Below are positions 26,795 through 35,675 of a stretch of 47,843 nucleotides of DNA, in pieces (position 1 is the stretch's first letter; every line of letters begins with the position of its first letter). This stretch comes from GCA-002708315 sp964460905 (lineage in GTDB: Bacteria; Bacteroidota; Bacteroidia; Bacteroidales; F082): positions 1 to 47,843 of the forward strand of contig CAYWRM010000032.1 in the NCBI GenBank assembly GCA_964460905.1, read 5' to 3'. A program made the position numbers and the translations under genes. The notes beneath the pieces are model-generated. The model was not told where the DNA came from, made no database searches, and saw only the letters and a list, made by a program, of their open reading frames with translations.

Positions 26795-27346
26795 TTAGAT
26801 AATTAATCGGTCTTTAAATGGCAGAAAAGTCATAAAATCAGCATGGTGAACAAGGTATGCTTCTGTTGTGCGCTTTACCATATTTCCTTCACCCGCATGA
26901 GTTGCGATTATATGACAAACTTCAGCAGGAACTCCTGCTTCTTCAGCCAAACTTACTCCACTAAAAGGATGACGTAAATATTTACCATAGTCTCCTTGAA
27001 CTGCCTTGCCGTCTGAATCAAGAATGTATTCTAACAATTTACCAACATCTGCAAGAATAGCTCCTGAAATCAGCACATCCATATCCACAGGAAGTTCACC
27101 ATGATACATTTCATTTATCTTATTACCGGCATCACGCACTATATGTACAACCGATCGCTTATGATCCATAAATGTAACCTTCAAATCTGGGCCGCAAAGC
27201 AAAGTAAAAGGTATCCTACTCAAGTCTTCTGGTTTAAGTACACTTCTCTCAAGTGCTAATTCCCAAGTTTTGGCTGTTCTATTTCGCAGATCTTCATCCT
27301 GAATCCATTCTAACTCAGGCCAAAGGTTTAATACTTCTTTGTTCAT
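26795..27346 (-). CDS. HD-fold phosphohydrolase-like protein with altered HD motif
   Basis: A 183-residue protein with the layout of an HD domain: FMDHKRSVVHIVRDAG (His62, His68), GAILADVGK where the HD signature is expected, LRHPFSGV and HIIATHAGEG, then YLVHHADF. At residues 99-100 the sequence is Ala-Asp, so the usual first metal-binding His of the HD pair is missing, while other histidines are kept. Either the protein uses a different metal ligand set or it is not a phosphohydrolase. Substrate unknown. It is transcribed in the same direction as the dehydrogenase gene but separated by 156 bases containing a hairpin. Confidence 0.75.
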   Translation of the reverse strand: MNKEVLNLWPELEWIQDEDLRNRTAKTWELALERSVLKPEDLSRIPFTLLCGPDLKVTFMDHKRSVVHIVRDAGNKINEMYHGELPVDMDVLISGAILADVGKLLEYILDSDGKAVQGDYGKYLRHPFSGVSLAEEAGVPAEVCHIIATHAGEGNMVKRTTEAYLVHHADFMTFLPFKDRLII

Positions 27347-27458
27347 ATTTACTAGTGTTTGTTATGAATTATTGCGCTCATTTTAAAAGAGTGCAGCTTT
27401 TAGTATATAAGTTACTCTAAATATGTTGTAAAATATAATTGATAAATAAGATAAACTC

Positions 27459-27485
27459 TCCAGGTCCGTTAATACGGACTCTGGA
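27459..27485 (-). terminator. Hairpin after the dehydrogenase gene, related to the palindrome family
   Basis: TCCAG-GTCCG, loop TTAATA, CGGAC-T-CTGGA: a 10-bp stem with one bulged T. It follows the minus-strand dehydrogenase stop by 17 bases. Its right side (27477-27491, GACTCTGGAAGGTCT) is identical to 37104-37118. Confidence 0.6.
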
Positions 27486-27502
27486 AGGTCTACAATAATA
27501 AC

Positions 27503-28699
27503 TTACAACTTTGCAATTACTGCGTCAGCCATTTCTTGAGTAGATGCAGCACCATTTTCAACAACATCTGCTTTACCACGCATTTTCATCATATCGTAGG
27601 TTTTAACTTTGCCTTCTGAAATAACATCAGCAACAGCTTTACGGATACGGGTGGCCATATCATTCTCATTAATGAAATCAAGCATCATACATGCTGATTC
27701 AATCATTGCAATAGGGTTAACAATCGATACATCATAATCGGCATACTTAGGTGCAGAACCATGTGTTGGTTCAAAAACACCTATTCCTGAATCAGGGTTA
27801 AATTGAGCTGAACAAGCAAAACCTAATCCACCAATTAGTCCAGCAAAACCATCAGATACTATATCTCCAAACATATTTCCGGCAACTATAACGCCATAAT
27901 TTTCAGGGTTTTTAGTGAGCCACATCATTTGCGCATCAATATTTGTATTCCACAATTCAATATTTGGATAATCAGCTTTTTGCATTTCCTGGGCCATTTT
28001 AAACATCATACCCGATGTTTCGCGAATTACATTTGGCTTTTCACAAACAGTTACCGATTTGTAACCATACTTTTTTGCATGCTCAAATGCACCTCTAAGT
28101 ATGCGTTCGGTTGCTTTTTTTGTAAAAATCCTTGTAGAAACTGATATTTCTTCTTTAGGTGTGTCGCCAAAATTCTTAACAAACCTGGGATGAGTCATTA
28201 ATGCATCATATACTTGTTCTGGCGGATCACTCCATTCAACACCGCCATAAAGGCCTTCAGTATTTTGCCTGAAAATAACCACATCTACTTCAGGTTCATC
28301 AAAGTTATCACCCTTTGCACGACGAATAAAGTTTAAAGGGTTTGCCTTATATGTATGACAAGGACGCATACAAATATCAAGACCAAAATGTTGACGCAAG
28401 CCAACTATTGGTGATGAATATATTAACCCTTTACTTTGTAATTCTGGCGACAACTCTTCAAAAGCTGCATCTTTAGGCTTTGAAGTAATAGCGCCAAATA
28501 AACCAATTTTATGCTTTTCAATTAATTTGATGGTTCGCTCAGGAAGTGGGTTACCCTCTGATTTCCAGAACTCCCAACCAATATCTCCTTTTACATAATC
28601 AGCTTCAAATCCGGCTGCATCAAGTACTCGAATTGTTTCATCCAATACTGCTTTTCCTATACCATCACCCGGTAAGGTAACTATCGTTCTTTTTGACAT
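27503..28699 (-). CDS. Isocitrate/isopropylmalate dehydrogenase family protein
   Basis: A protein of 398 residues from the ATG at 28699 (MSKRTIVTLPGDGIGKAV). The longer frame to 28801 adds a non-conserved lead. The fold motifs are clear: GDGIGK at the substrate/cofactor side, RPCHTYK, RQNTEGLYGGVEW, the catalytic-type K in VCEKPNV, DAQMMWL, VIVAGNMFGDIVSD and the nucleotide loop EPTHGSAPKYA. The enzyme oxidatively decarboxylates a 2-hydroxy-3-carboxy acid. Isocitrate (TCA cycle) is most likely from RQNTEG and the HGSAPKYA loop, but cofactor and substrate are not certain, and no leu genes adjoin it. Confidence 0.85.
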   Translation of the reverse strand: MSKRTIVTLPGDGIGKAVLDETIRVLDAAGFEADYVKGDIGWEFWKSEGNPLPERTIKLIEKHKIGLFGAITSKPKDAAFEELSPELQSKGLIYSSPIVGLRQHFGLDICMRPCHTYKANPLNFIRRAKGDNFDEPEVDVVIFRQNTEGLYGGVEWSDPPEQVYDALMTHPRFVKNFGDTPKEEISVSTRIFTKKATERILRGAFEHAKKYGYKSVTVCEKPNVIRETSGMMFKMAQEMQKADYPNIELWNTNIDAQMMWLTKNPENYGVIVAGNMFGDIVSDGFAGLIGGLGFACSAQFNPDSGIGVFEPTHGSAPKYADYDVSIVNPIAMIESACMMLDFINENDMATRIRKAVADVISEGKVKTYDMMKMRGKADVVENGAASTQEMADAVIAKL

Positions 28700-28845
28700 A
28701 TCTCTTATTGTGTTTTCGGTTAAAAATGAAACCAGCAAATATACAAATGCAGGTTGAATTATTTGTAAAAATAATTGAATATTTGACACAAATCTAACCA
28801 TAGATTTACAATTGACAATTCACTCATGGCTAATCACTATTTTTA

Positions 28846-28853
28846 TACTTTTG
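28846..28853 (+). promoter_or_regulatory. -7 element (TACTTTTG) very close to the CCA-enzyme start
   Basis: TACTTTTG ends four bases before the ATG at 28858. If used, the transcript would begin at or just after the start codon, giving a leaderless or nearly leaderless mRNA. No TTG lies at the expected -33 distance. Confidence 0.35.
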
Positions 28854-28857
28854 CATT

Positions 28858-30312
28858 ATGTTAAATTTTGCTGATAGCTTACAAAACAATATATTCCATA
28901 CGATATCAAATGTTTGTTCCAAAATGAATATCAAAGCGTTTATTATTGGCGGTTATGTCCGTGATTTAGTGATTTCTCGTTCTTCAAAAGATGTTGATAT
29001 TGTTGTAATTGGAAGTGGAATTTTAGTAGCTAAGCAAGTAGCTGCCGAATTTGGTTCGGGTACCCAGGTTAAATATTTTAAAAACTTTGGTACAGCTATG
29101 ATACGAAAAAATGAATGGATTGTTGAATTTGTTGGCGCTCGAAAAGAATCATACAGAAAAGATTCGAGAAAACCATTGGTTGAAAATGGTTCTTTATCAG
29201 ATGATCAAAATCGAAGAGATTTTACTATAAACGCAATGTCACTTAGTCTTCAAAAAAATACTTTTGGTAATCTCTTAGATCCCTTCAACGGGCTTGATGA
29301 TATTAAAAATAAAATTATCCGTACTCCCCTCGATCCCGACATTACTTTTTCTGACGATCCTTTACGCATGATGCGCGCCATAAGATTTGCAACTCAATTA
29401 AATTTTAGTATTGAGGAAAATACACTTAAAGCTATTTCAAGAAATAAAACCAGGATAAACATTGTTTCACCCGAGAGGGTAATTGATGAAGTTAACTTAA
29501 TAATAATGGCACCAAAGCCTTCAACTGGATTTAAATTAATGGACGAAACAGGTTTATTGAAAATAATTTTTCCCAAACTTGCTGAACTGAAAGGAGTGGA
29601 AATAATTAACAAAAAAGCTCACAAAGATAATTTTTACCATACTCTTCAAGTACTTGACAACCTTGCAAATAACTCTACTAATCTTTGGTTGAGGTGGAGT
29701 GCATTATTACATGATATTGCAAAACCTGTTACAAAAAGATACGATCCTGATTTAGGATGGACATTTCATGCACATGAGTTTATAGGTGCTAAAATGGTTC
29801 CGGGAATTTTTAAAATTTTAAAGCTTCCCATGAACGATAAAATGCGATATGTTCAAAAGTTAGTTCGGCTTCATCTACGGCCTATTGTACTTGCGCAAGA
29901 TATTGTTACTGATTCTGCTGTACGAAGACTATTATTTGATGCAGGCGATGATGTTGATGATTTAATGATGCTTTGTGATGCTGATATAACATCAAAAAAT
30001 GAGGCAAAAGTAAAACGATATCTTAATAATTTTCAGCTCGTTAGAAGAAAACTTAAAGAAGTTGAAGAAAAAGACAATATCAGAAACTGGCAACCACCTG
30101 TTACTGGTGAAATAATAATGGAAACCTTCGGATTAAAACCATCAAAAACTATTGGAGATATCAAGGTAGCAATTCGCGAGGCAATTCTTGAAGGTGAAAT
30201 TGGGAATAATTTCAAAGAAGCTTATAATTTTATGCTTGAAATTGGAAAAACAAAAAAATTTAAAGTTGTTAAGAAAATTGATGAATTGGATAACAACTCT
30301 AGTACCCCGTAA
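28858..30312 (+). CDS. CCA tRNA nucleotidyltransferase with HD domain
   Basis: The enzyme that adds or repairs the 3' CCA of tRNAs; 484 residues. The nucleotidyltransferase head has IIGGYVRDL, the DVDIVV metal motif and RRDFTINAMSL at about residues 118-128, which marks class II. The FSDDPLRMMRAIRFATQL neck and ERV region follow. An HD domain begins with WSALLHDIAKP near residue 280 and includes FHAHEFIGA, and the C-terminus is helical (RKLKEVEEKDNIRNWQPP). The tRNA in this window does not encode CCA, so this activity is needed. It is followed by miaA after 51 bases that contain a small palindrome. Confidence 0.92.
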   Translation: MLNFADSLQNNIFHTISNVCSKMNIKAFIIGGYVRDLVISRSSKDVDIVVIGSGILVAKQVAAEFGSGTQVKYFKNFGTAMIRKNEWIVEFVGARKESYRKDSRKPLVENGSLSDDQNRRDFTINAMSLSLQKNTFGNLLDPFNGLDDIKNKIIRTPLDPDITFSDDPLRMMRAIRFATQLNFSIEENTLKAISRNKTRINIVSPERVIDEVNLIIMAPKPSTGFKLMDETGLLKIIFPKLAELKGVEIINKKAHKDNFYHTLQVLDNLANNSTNLWLRWSALLHDIAKPVTKRYDPDLGWTFHAHEFIGAKMVPGIFKILKLPMNDKMRYVQKLVRLHLRPIVLAQDIVTDSAVRRLLFDAGDDVDDLMMLCDADITSKNEAKVKRYLNNFQLVRRKLKEVEEKDNIRNWQPPVTGEIIMETFGLKPSKTIGDIKVAIREAILEGEIGNNFKEAYNFMLEIGKTKKFKVVKKIDELDNNSSTP

Positions 30313-30315
30313 CAG

Positions 30316-30339
30316 TTTCAGAAATGTAAAAACCTGAAA
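30316..30339. repeat. Palindrome of the 12-base-loop family (divergent copy)
   Basis: TTTCAG and CTGAAA separated by 12 bases (AAATGTAAAAAC), the same loop length and same loop end (AAAAC) as the copies at 33271 and 37003. It lies between the CCA-enzyme gene and miaA. Confidence 0.45.
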
Positions 30340-30363
30340 GGCTTTTCAAACCCAAAACCAATA

Positions 30364-31281
30364 ATGATCACTTCACCAAAATTCAGCGGTAAACTCATAG
30401 TTATTGAAGGACCAACAGCTTCCGGTAAAACAGGTATAGCAATTAAACTGGCAAAACAATTTGGTGCAGAAATCATATCAGCTGATTCGAGACAATTTTA
30501 TAAAGAAATACCAATAGGTACAGCAGCTCCAACTAACAACGAATTAAATAAAGTTGTACATCATTTTGTTGGAACATTATCAGTAACCGATGATTATAAT
30601 GTGTCTAAATTTGAACACGACGTACTTAATCTGCTAAACTCTAAATTAACTTCATGTCCAATTGTGATAATGACAGGAGGTTCAGGCTTGTATATCGATG
30701 CTGTATGTAAGGGCATTGACAACTTACCTGATATTGATGCAAAAATTCGGCGCAATACTGTAAAATTATTTGAAAAAGATGGTATAGTAGCTTTACAAGA
30801 AAAATTGATGAAGTTAGATCCTGAGTATTATCAGGAAGTTGATTTAAACAATCCAAAACGATTGTTGCGTGCAATTGAAGTTTGTTTACAAACAGGAATC
30901 CCATATTCACAGTTACGAAAGAACCAGCCACAAAAAAGAAATTTTGACATTATTAAGATCGGGATTAATGTACCAAGAGATGTACTCATTGAAAGGATAA
31001 ACAATCGTGTTGATGTTATGATGCAACTTGGTTGGGAGAAAGAAGCTAAGGCAGTGTATAAATACAAGAACCTCAATTCGCTTAACACTGTGGGATATAA
31101 AGAGTTATTTGCATTTTTTGAAAATAAGATAACTTTTGTGCAAGCTTCTGAAAAGATTAAAACCAACACACGCAGATACGCAAAACGACAAATGACATGG
31201 TTTAGAAAAGACAAGGAAATTAACTGGTTTAATTATAATGATGTTAATGAAATGATTAAATTTATTAAGGGTGAATTATAA
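30364..31281 (+). CDS. miaA: tRNA dimethylallyltransferase MiaA
   Basis: Transfers a dimethylallyl group to A37 of tRNAs that read codons beginning with U; 305 residues, normal length. The P-loop GPTASGKT lies at residues 16-23. ISADSRQFYKEIPIGTAAP is the conserved substrate motif, followed by VVHHFVG, GGSGLYIDAVCKGID, NPKRLLRAIE and NTVGYKELF, and the C-terminal KIKTNTRRYAKRQMTWFR is the tRNA-contacting helix. It works in the same pathway area as the neighbouring CCA-adding enzyme. Confidence 0.96.
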   Translation: MITSPKFSGKLIVIEGPTASGKTGIAIKLAKQFGAEIISADSRQFYKEIPIGTAAPTNNELNKVVHHFVGTLSVTDDYNVSKFEHDVLNLLNSKLTSCPIVIMTGGSGLYIDAVCKGIDNLPDIDAKIRRNTVKLFEKDGIVALQEKLMKLDPEYYQEVDLNNPKRLLRAIEVCLQTGIPYSQLRKNQPQKRNFDIIKIGINVPRDVLIERINNRVDVMMQLGWEKEAKAVYKYKNLNSLNTVGYKELFAFFENKITFVQASEKIKTNTRRYAKRQMTWFRKDKEINWFNYNDVNEMIKFIKGEL

Positions 31282-31449
31282 CATCAAATAATCATTAAAA
31301 AAAAGTTGCTATAATGAAAAAACAATTATCCAATCACAATTCAGCAGCAACTATAATTCCTCTGCCAATTTGACGTAAATATACTCTTGGCAGAACTTTT
31401 GATATTGCATTGGTGCTTAATATAAACTATCGCAAATAAACCATAAAAA

Positions 31450-32034
31450 ATGATTGAAGAAAATATAGACGATGTAACCTTTGAAGACAACAAAGATAAT
31501 ATCGACCATACACAAGATACTGAACAAGATACAGAAGTTAAAAAACCAAAAGCTGAAAAGAAAAGCAGGAAATTAAAAGCGGAAAAGAAGATTGAGGAAC
31601 TAACTGAAAAAAACGACGAGCTTAATGACAGGTATTTACGTCTTTATTCAGAGTTTGATAATTACAGAAAACGTACTAACAAGGAGAGGCTGGAATTACT
31701 GAAAAGTGCCTCACAAGATGTTATTATTGACTTATTACCTGTACTTGATGATTTTGACAGGGCAATTAAAGCTATGAATGATCAAGAGGCTGATGAAGAA
31801 ACAATAAAAGGAGTTGAACTTGTATACAATAAACTTTTTGGAATACTTTCGCAAAAAGGACTCGAACCAATGAATTCCTTAGGAAAAGATTTCGATACTG
31901 ATTTTAATGAAGCCATAACAAAAATCCCTGCTACCTCCAAGGATATGATAGGAAAAGTTATTGATGTTATTGAAAAAGGATATTTATTAAACGGTAAAAT
32001 AATACGATTTGCAAAAGTTGTTGTTGGAAGTTAG
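31450..32034 (+). CDS. grpE: Nucleotide exchange factor GrpE
   Basis: The DnaK nucleotide-exchange factor; 194 residues. An acidic, Lys/Asp/Glu-rich N-terminal tail of about 50 residues leads into the long coiled-coil (AEKKIEELTEKNDELNDRYLRL, SEFDNYRKRTNKER) and the DnaK-contacting beta domain (DTDFNEAITKIPA, GYLLNGKIIRFAKVVV). It is followed by dnaJ after 82 bases on the same strand. DnaK itself is not in the window. No CIRCE-like inverted repeat was found upstream. Confidence 0.95.
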   Translation: MIEENIDDVTFEDNKDNIDHTQDTEQDTEVKKPKAEKKSRKLKAEKKIEELTEKNDELNDRYLRLYSEFDNYRKRTNKERLELLKSASQDVIIDLLPVLDDFDRAIKAMNDQEADEETIKGVELVYNKLFGILSQKGLEPMNSLGKDFDTDFNEAITKIPATSKDMIGKVIDVIEKGYLLNGKIIRFAKVVVGS

Positions 32035-32116
32035 AGATAAAAAATTGTGATTTGTGAATGATGAGTGAAAAGTTATGCATCTTGAGCAAAAAATAATATT
32101 ACGTTAGAAGATAGTT

Positions 32117-33256
32117 ATGAGTAAAAGAGATTATTACGATATACTTGGTGTTGGTAAAAGCGCCTCTCCAGAGGAAATAAAGAAAGCATATCGTAAGATG
32201 GCATTAAAATATCATCCCGACAAAAATCCTGATGATAATAATGCTGAAGAGATGTTCAAAGAGGCTGCCGAAGCTTATGAAGTGTTGAGTAACCAAGACA
32301 AGCGTTCCAGATACGATCAATTCGGTCATGCCGGGATGCGTAATGGAGGAATGGGTGGAGGTAGCCATATGTCAATGGATGACATTTTCAGTCATTTTGG
32401 TGATATTTTTGGTGGTGCTTTTGGTGGCGGTGGCTTTGGAGGCCAGCAAAGCAGAAGGCGAGTAAACAGAGGCTCAAATTTAAGAGTAAAAGTCAAATTA
32501 TCTCTTGAAGATGTAGCACACGGTGTAGAAAAGAAAATCAAACTCAACAAGTATATAGGGTGTGAATCTTGTCGTAGTACTGGTTCTGAAAAAGGAAGTA
32601 CACCTTCAACTTGTCCAACTTGTCACGGACAGGGTCAAGTATCACGAATTACAAATACATTTTTAGGCCAAATGCAAACAGCCTCTACTTGTCCCCAATG
32701 TGGTGGTAGCGGCGAAATAATAACAAATAAGTGTAAGGAATGCCATGGGAATGGTATTGTTAAAGGTGAAGAAGTTGTAAGTATTAATATTCCTGCAGGT
32801 GTAGCTGATGGCATGCAATTATCAGTAAGTGGTAAAGGAAATTCTGGTGCTCGAGGTGGTGTACCTGGAGATTTAATAGTTCTGATTGAGGAAAAAGATC
32901 ATCCTGACCTTATACGTGATGGCAATAATTTATTATACGATTTGTATATTAACTTTGCTGATGCTGCCCTTGGTTCGTCTAATGAAATACCAACAATCGA
33001 TGGAAAAGCCAGAATAAAAGTAGCCCCTGGCACTCAGGGTGGAAAAGTGTTAAGGCTTAAAGGAAAAGGCTTGCCTGATATAAATGGTTATGGCAAAGGT
33101 GATTTATTGGTCAATATTAATATTTGGACCCCACGCGATCTTTCGAAAGAGGAAAAAGAAATTATGGAGAAACTAAAAACCTCTAAAAACTTTGAACCTA
33201 ATCCTACTTCTAAAGATAAGAGCTACTTTGATAGAATGAGAGAGTTTTTCTCATAA
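32117..33256 (+). CDS. dnaJ: Chaperone DnaJ
   Basis: The Hsp40 co-chaperone that stimulates DnaK ATPase; 379 residues. The J domain has HPD at residues 33-35. A Gly-rich linker (about 75-120) precedes the zinc domain, whose four repeats are CESCRSTG, CPTCHGQG, CPQCGGSG and CKECHGNG. The first repeat lacks the central Gly of the CxxCxGxG form but keeps both cysteines. Two C-terminal beta domains follow (GVADGMQLSVSGKGNSG, IDGKARIKVAPGTQ) with a short dimerisation tail. Operon with grpE. Confidence 0.96.
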   Translation: MSKRDYYDILGVGKSASPEEIKKAYRKMALKYHPDKNPDDNNAEEMFKEAAEAYEVLSNQDKRSRYDQFGHAGMRNGGMGGGSHMSMDDIFSHFGDIFGGAFGGGGFGGQQSRRRVNRGSNLRVKVKLSLEDVAHGVEKKIKLNKYIGCESCRSTGSEKGSTPSTCPTCHGQGQVSRITNTFLGQMQTASTCPQCGGSGEIITNKCKECHGNGIVKGEEVVSINIPAGVADGMQLSVSGKGNSGARGGVPGDLIVLIEEKDHPDLIRDGNNLLYDLYINFADAALGSSNEIPTIDGKARIKVAPGTQGGKVLRLKGKGLPDINGYGKGDLLVNINIWTPRDLSKEEKEIMEKLKTSKNFEPNPTSKDKSYFDRMREFFS

Positions 33257-33593
33257 GTATTTTCACAAACCTTCCAGAGTCTGAAAAACCTGGAAGAGTC
33301 GTGATAGACCCTAAAATAAAGCCTTTTAAATCATAACCCTTTGAATTTAGAATAAAACCAGATGTTAAGTACTGTTGTGGAAATCCAAGTTTGGTATTTC
33401 GTTGACCGAAGAATCAACGACCAAAGATATTCGCCCTAAAAATTCTTCCAAACACACATGATTATAAATACAGAAGAGCAATAAAAATCAATAACGTTGA
33501 TTAAGAATTCTTTCTAAAAACTTCTTGAAATTAAAAATTATTGCTAATTTTGGTAGCCGTTCAAAGTAATCATATTTAATTCCATTTTAAGAA
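33257..33593. other. Intergenic region with a palindrome and a hairpin
   Basis: A gap of 337 bases. It holds the CTTCCAG palindrome at 33271-33296, an imperfect hairpin at 33390-33425 (TCGTTGA/TCAACGA extended by TTTGG/CCAAA), and a -7-like TAATTTTG at 33545-33552 with TTG at 33525, only 17 bases apart, for the next gene. No coding sequence seen. Confidence 0.55.
33268..33299. repeat. Palindromic repeat, copy 1 (CTTCCAG-N12-CTGGAAG)
   Basis: The arms CTTCCAG (33271-33277) and CTGGAAG (33290-33296) enclose a 12-base loop. The 32 bases 33268-33299 match 37000-37031 with a single mismatch. It follows dnaJ by 14 bases and may also work as a terminator or mRNA-end stabiliser, although no T-run follows. 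Confidence 0.7.
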
Positions 33594-34661
33594 ATGAGAA
33601 AAGCTACCCTTGTAATCATTTTGATAATAACCTGGAATTCTGCCTATAACCAAAGTTTTCCGTCTCCAGAAGATTTCTGCGCATATTTTGATAATGATTC
33701 TATATATCTAACTTGGCAGTCTCCTGAAAATAAGTCATTCTCGAATTATAGTATTTATTATTTTGGTTTGAATAATGGTCTGCGTATTCATCTTTGTTCA
33801 ATAACAGATACAAATTATACAATTCCAGCTCCAACTTTTATGTATAATATATGTTTTGGATTAACTGCAGAATATGTTGACCCACCCGGAGTTTCAGATA
33901 CAGCTGTGTGTTGCATCACCTGTCTTTTAGCATTGACATTGCCCTCTATTTTTGATTTTGAAAGCGGCTTATATGTCTGTGGTCTTGTTGCAAATATATT
34001 AGAAGGAAGCGACAATTGGGTATTATATGATAGCATATTTTATTCTCCACAACATTCAGCAGCATTTATTTCTGATACAAATAACTTTAAATCGGCTTTA
34101 ACAACAGCTCCTTTTGCAATAATGCCAACACAAATACCCAAATTAAGTTTTAAGTGTAAAATTCCACAAACAGGGGACTATTCAGACACATTAAAACTAT
34201 ATTATTTAACAGATGGTAGTTGGATTCAATATTCTGACCCTATTTATTCTATTGATGATTGGCAATTACACACTTACTCTCTAGAATCATTACCATCATT
34301 TTCTCGTTTTGCATTTGAAGCTACTTCAGGAGGAGGTAGTGGAGTATTTTTAGATGATGTTGTATTTGAAGACGAATTAGTAAACATTCAGAAACAAGGT
34401 ATTAATAAGCCATTTATGGAAATTATGCCTAATCCGGCAACATCGACATTGACTTTAAACTTAGTTATAGAAGAAGACACTAAATTTTCAGCAACTATTT
34501 TTTCAATTGATGGTAAACCTGTTAAATCAAATATCAATCAGGTGTTAATTCCTGGGAATCATAAAATAAATATTGATATTTGTGACTTAGATGCAGGAAT
34601 CTATTTTATTTCAGCTAACCTAAATAACAATATTTTAACAAAAAAAGTATTAATTTACTAA
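33594..34661 (+). CDS. Secreted protein with T9SS sorting domain
   Basis: A protein of 355 residues with a short signal peptide (ends near SAYNQ, residue 20). A fibronectin-III-like strand region follows (about 25-100, SIYLTWQSPENKSFSNYSIYY) with a pair of Cys in CCITC. A jelly-roll module comes next at about 115-260 (FDFESGLYVCG...SGVFLDDVVFEDE), resembling choice-of-anchor/cleaved-adhesin domains. A type A sorting domain closes it (MEIMPNPATSTLTLNL...DLDAGIYFISANL...KKVLIY). It is probably surface-anchored or released. The build is a small version of the giant protein at 41734. No enzymatic motif was seen. Confidence 0.8.
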   Translation: MRKATLVIILIITWNSAYNQSFPSPEDFCAYFDNDSIYLTWQSPENKSFSNYSIYYFGLNNGLRIHLCSITDTNYTIPAPTFMYNICFGLTAEYVDPPGVSDTAVCCITCLLALTLPSIFDFESGLYVCGLVANILEGSDNWVLYDSIFYSPQHSAAFISDTNNFKSALTTAPFAIMPTQIPKLSFKCKIPQTGDYSDTLKLYYLTDGSWIQYSDPIYSIDDWQLHTYSLESLPSFSRFAFEATSGGGSGVFLDDVVFEDELVNIQKQGINKPFMEIMPNPATSTLTLNLVIEEDTKFSATIFSIDGKPVKSNINQVLIPGNHKINIDICDLDAGIYFISANLNNNILTKKVLIY

Positions 34662-34755
34662 ATTCCTACTAAAATAGTTTTAACATTTTTTAGATTACTT
34701 AAGTCTTTTAAGATGTTACTTTTGCTAACATAATTCAGAAAATAAATTCCTTAAT

Positions 34756-35670
34756 ATGGATAATAATATAGCCCTCCAGGCCATAAATGTTTCTAAAAGT
34801 TATGCTAACCATAAAGCTCTTAATAAAGTAAGCATTGAGGTTCCGCAACAAAGTATTTTTGGTTTGCTGGGTCCGAATGGAGCTGGCAAAACAACATTAA
34901 TACGAATAATTAACCTCATATCTGTTATGGATGAGGGGAGAGTATTATTAAATGGAAAACCGATAACTACAAAGGATATTATAAATATTGGATATCTTCC
35001 GGAAGAACGCGGACTTTACAAAAAGATGAAAGTTGGTGAACAAGCTGTTTATCTTGCCCAATTAAAGGGAATGACAAAAAGAGATGCTATAATCCAGTTA
35101 AAATTATGGTTTGATAAATTTGAAATAGGATCGTGGTGGAATAAAAAGATAGAAGAGCTTTCGAAAGGAATGCAACAAAAAATACAATTTATCGTAACGG
35201 TACTCCACAAACCTAAGCTATTAATTTTTGATGAACCATTTAGCGGCTTCGATCCAATAAACGTAAATATACTTAAAGAAGAAATTCTTAAGTTCCGTAA
35301 TAATGGCTCCACAATTATCTTTTCAACACATAATATGGCATCAGTTGAGGAGTTATGTGATAATATAGCTTTAATTAATAATAGCCAGACAGTACTTTCG
35401 GGTAGTATACATGATATAAAAGAAAAATACAAATCAAATATTTTTGAGATAGCTTACCGGGCGAAAGAAAACCTCCAATTATCACAGATCGACTATTCAA
35501 TTAATAGTTTAAAGGATATACGCGATGTTCATTATTCGACAGTTAAAATAAATAATGGCAAAACACCAAATGAACTCCTTCAGCAAATATTGCCCCAAGC
35601 ACAAGTAGTTTCTTTTAAAGAAGTACTTCCTTCAATAAATGATATTTTCATTCAGGAGGTCTCAAAATAA
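34756..35670 (+). CDS. ABC transporter ATP-binding protein (NatA-like)
   Basis: A 304-residue cytoplasmic ATPase subunit. Walker A is GPNGAGKTT (39-47), the signature is ELSKGMQQK, Walker B is LLIFDEPFSGFDP, and the switch His lies in IIFSTHNM. After about residue 215 there is a C-terminal regulatory region of about 90 residues like DUF4162. Together with the permease that starts five bases after its stop it forms a two-gene exporter like NatAB. A -7-like TACTTTTG at 34717-34724 lies 32 bases before the start. Substrate unknown. Confidence 0.93.
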   Translation: MDNNIALQAINVSKSYANHKALNKVSIEVPQQSIFGLLGPNGAGKTTLIRIINLISVMDEGRVLLNGKPITTKDIINIGYLPEERGLYKKMKVGEQAVYLAQLKGMTKRDAIIQLKLWFDKFEIGSWWNKKIEELSKGMQQKIQFIVTVLHKPKLLIFDEPFSGFDPINVNILKEEILKFRNNGSTIIFSTHNMASVEELCDNIALINNSQTVLSGSIHDIKEKYKSNIFEIAYRAKENLQLSQIDYSINSLKDIRDVHYSTVKINNGKTPNELLQQILPQAQVVSFKEVLPSINDIFIQEVSK

Positions 35671-35675
35671 AAACG

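Noticed and set aside
31282..31449. Heat-shock operator (CIRCE) before grpE
   Set aside because: No TTAGCACTC-type inverted repeat is present; only a loose GTTGCT/AGCAAC pair was seen.
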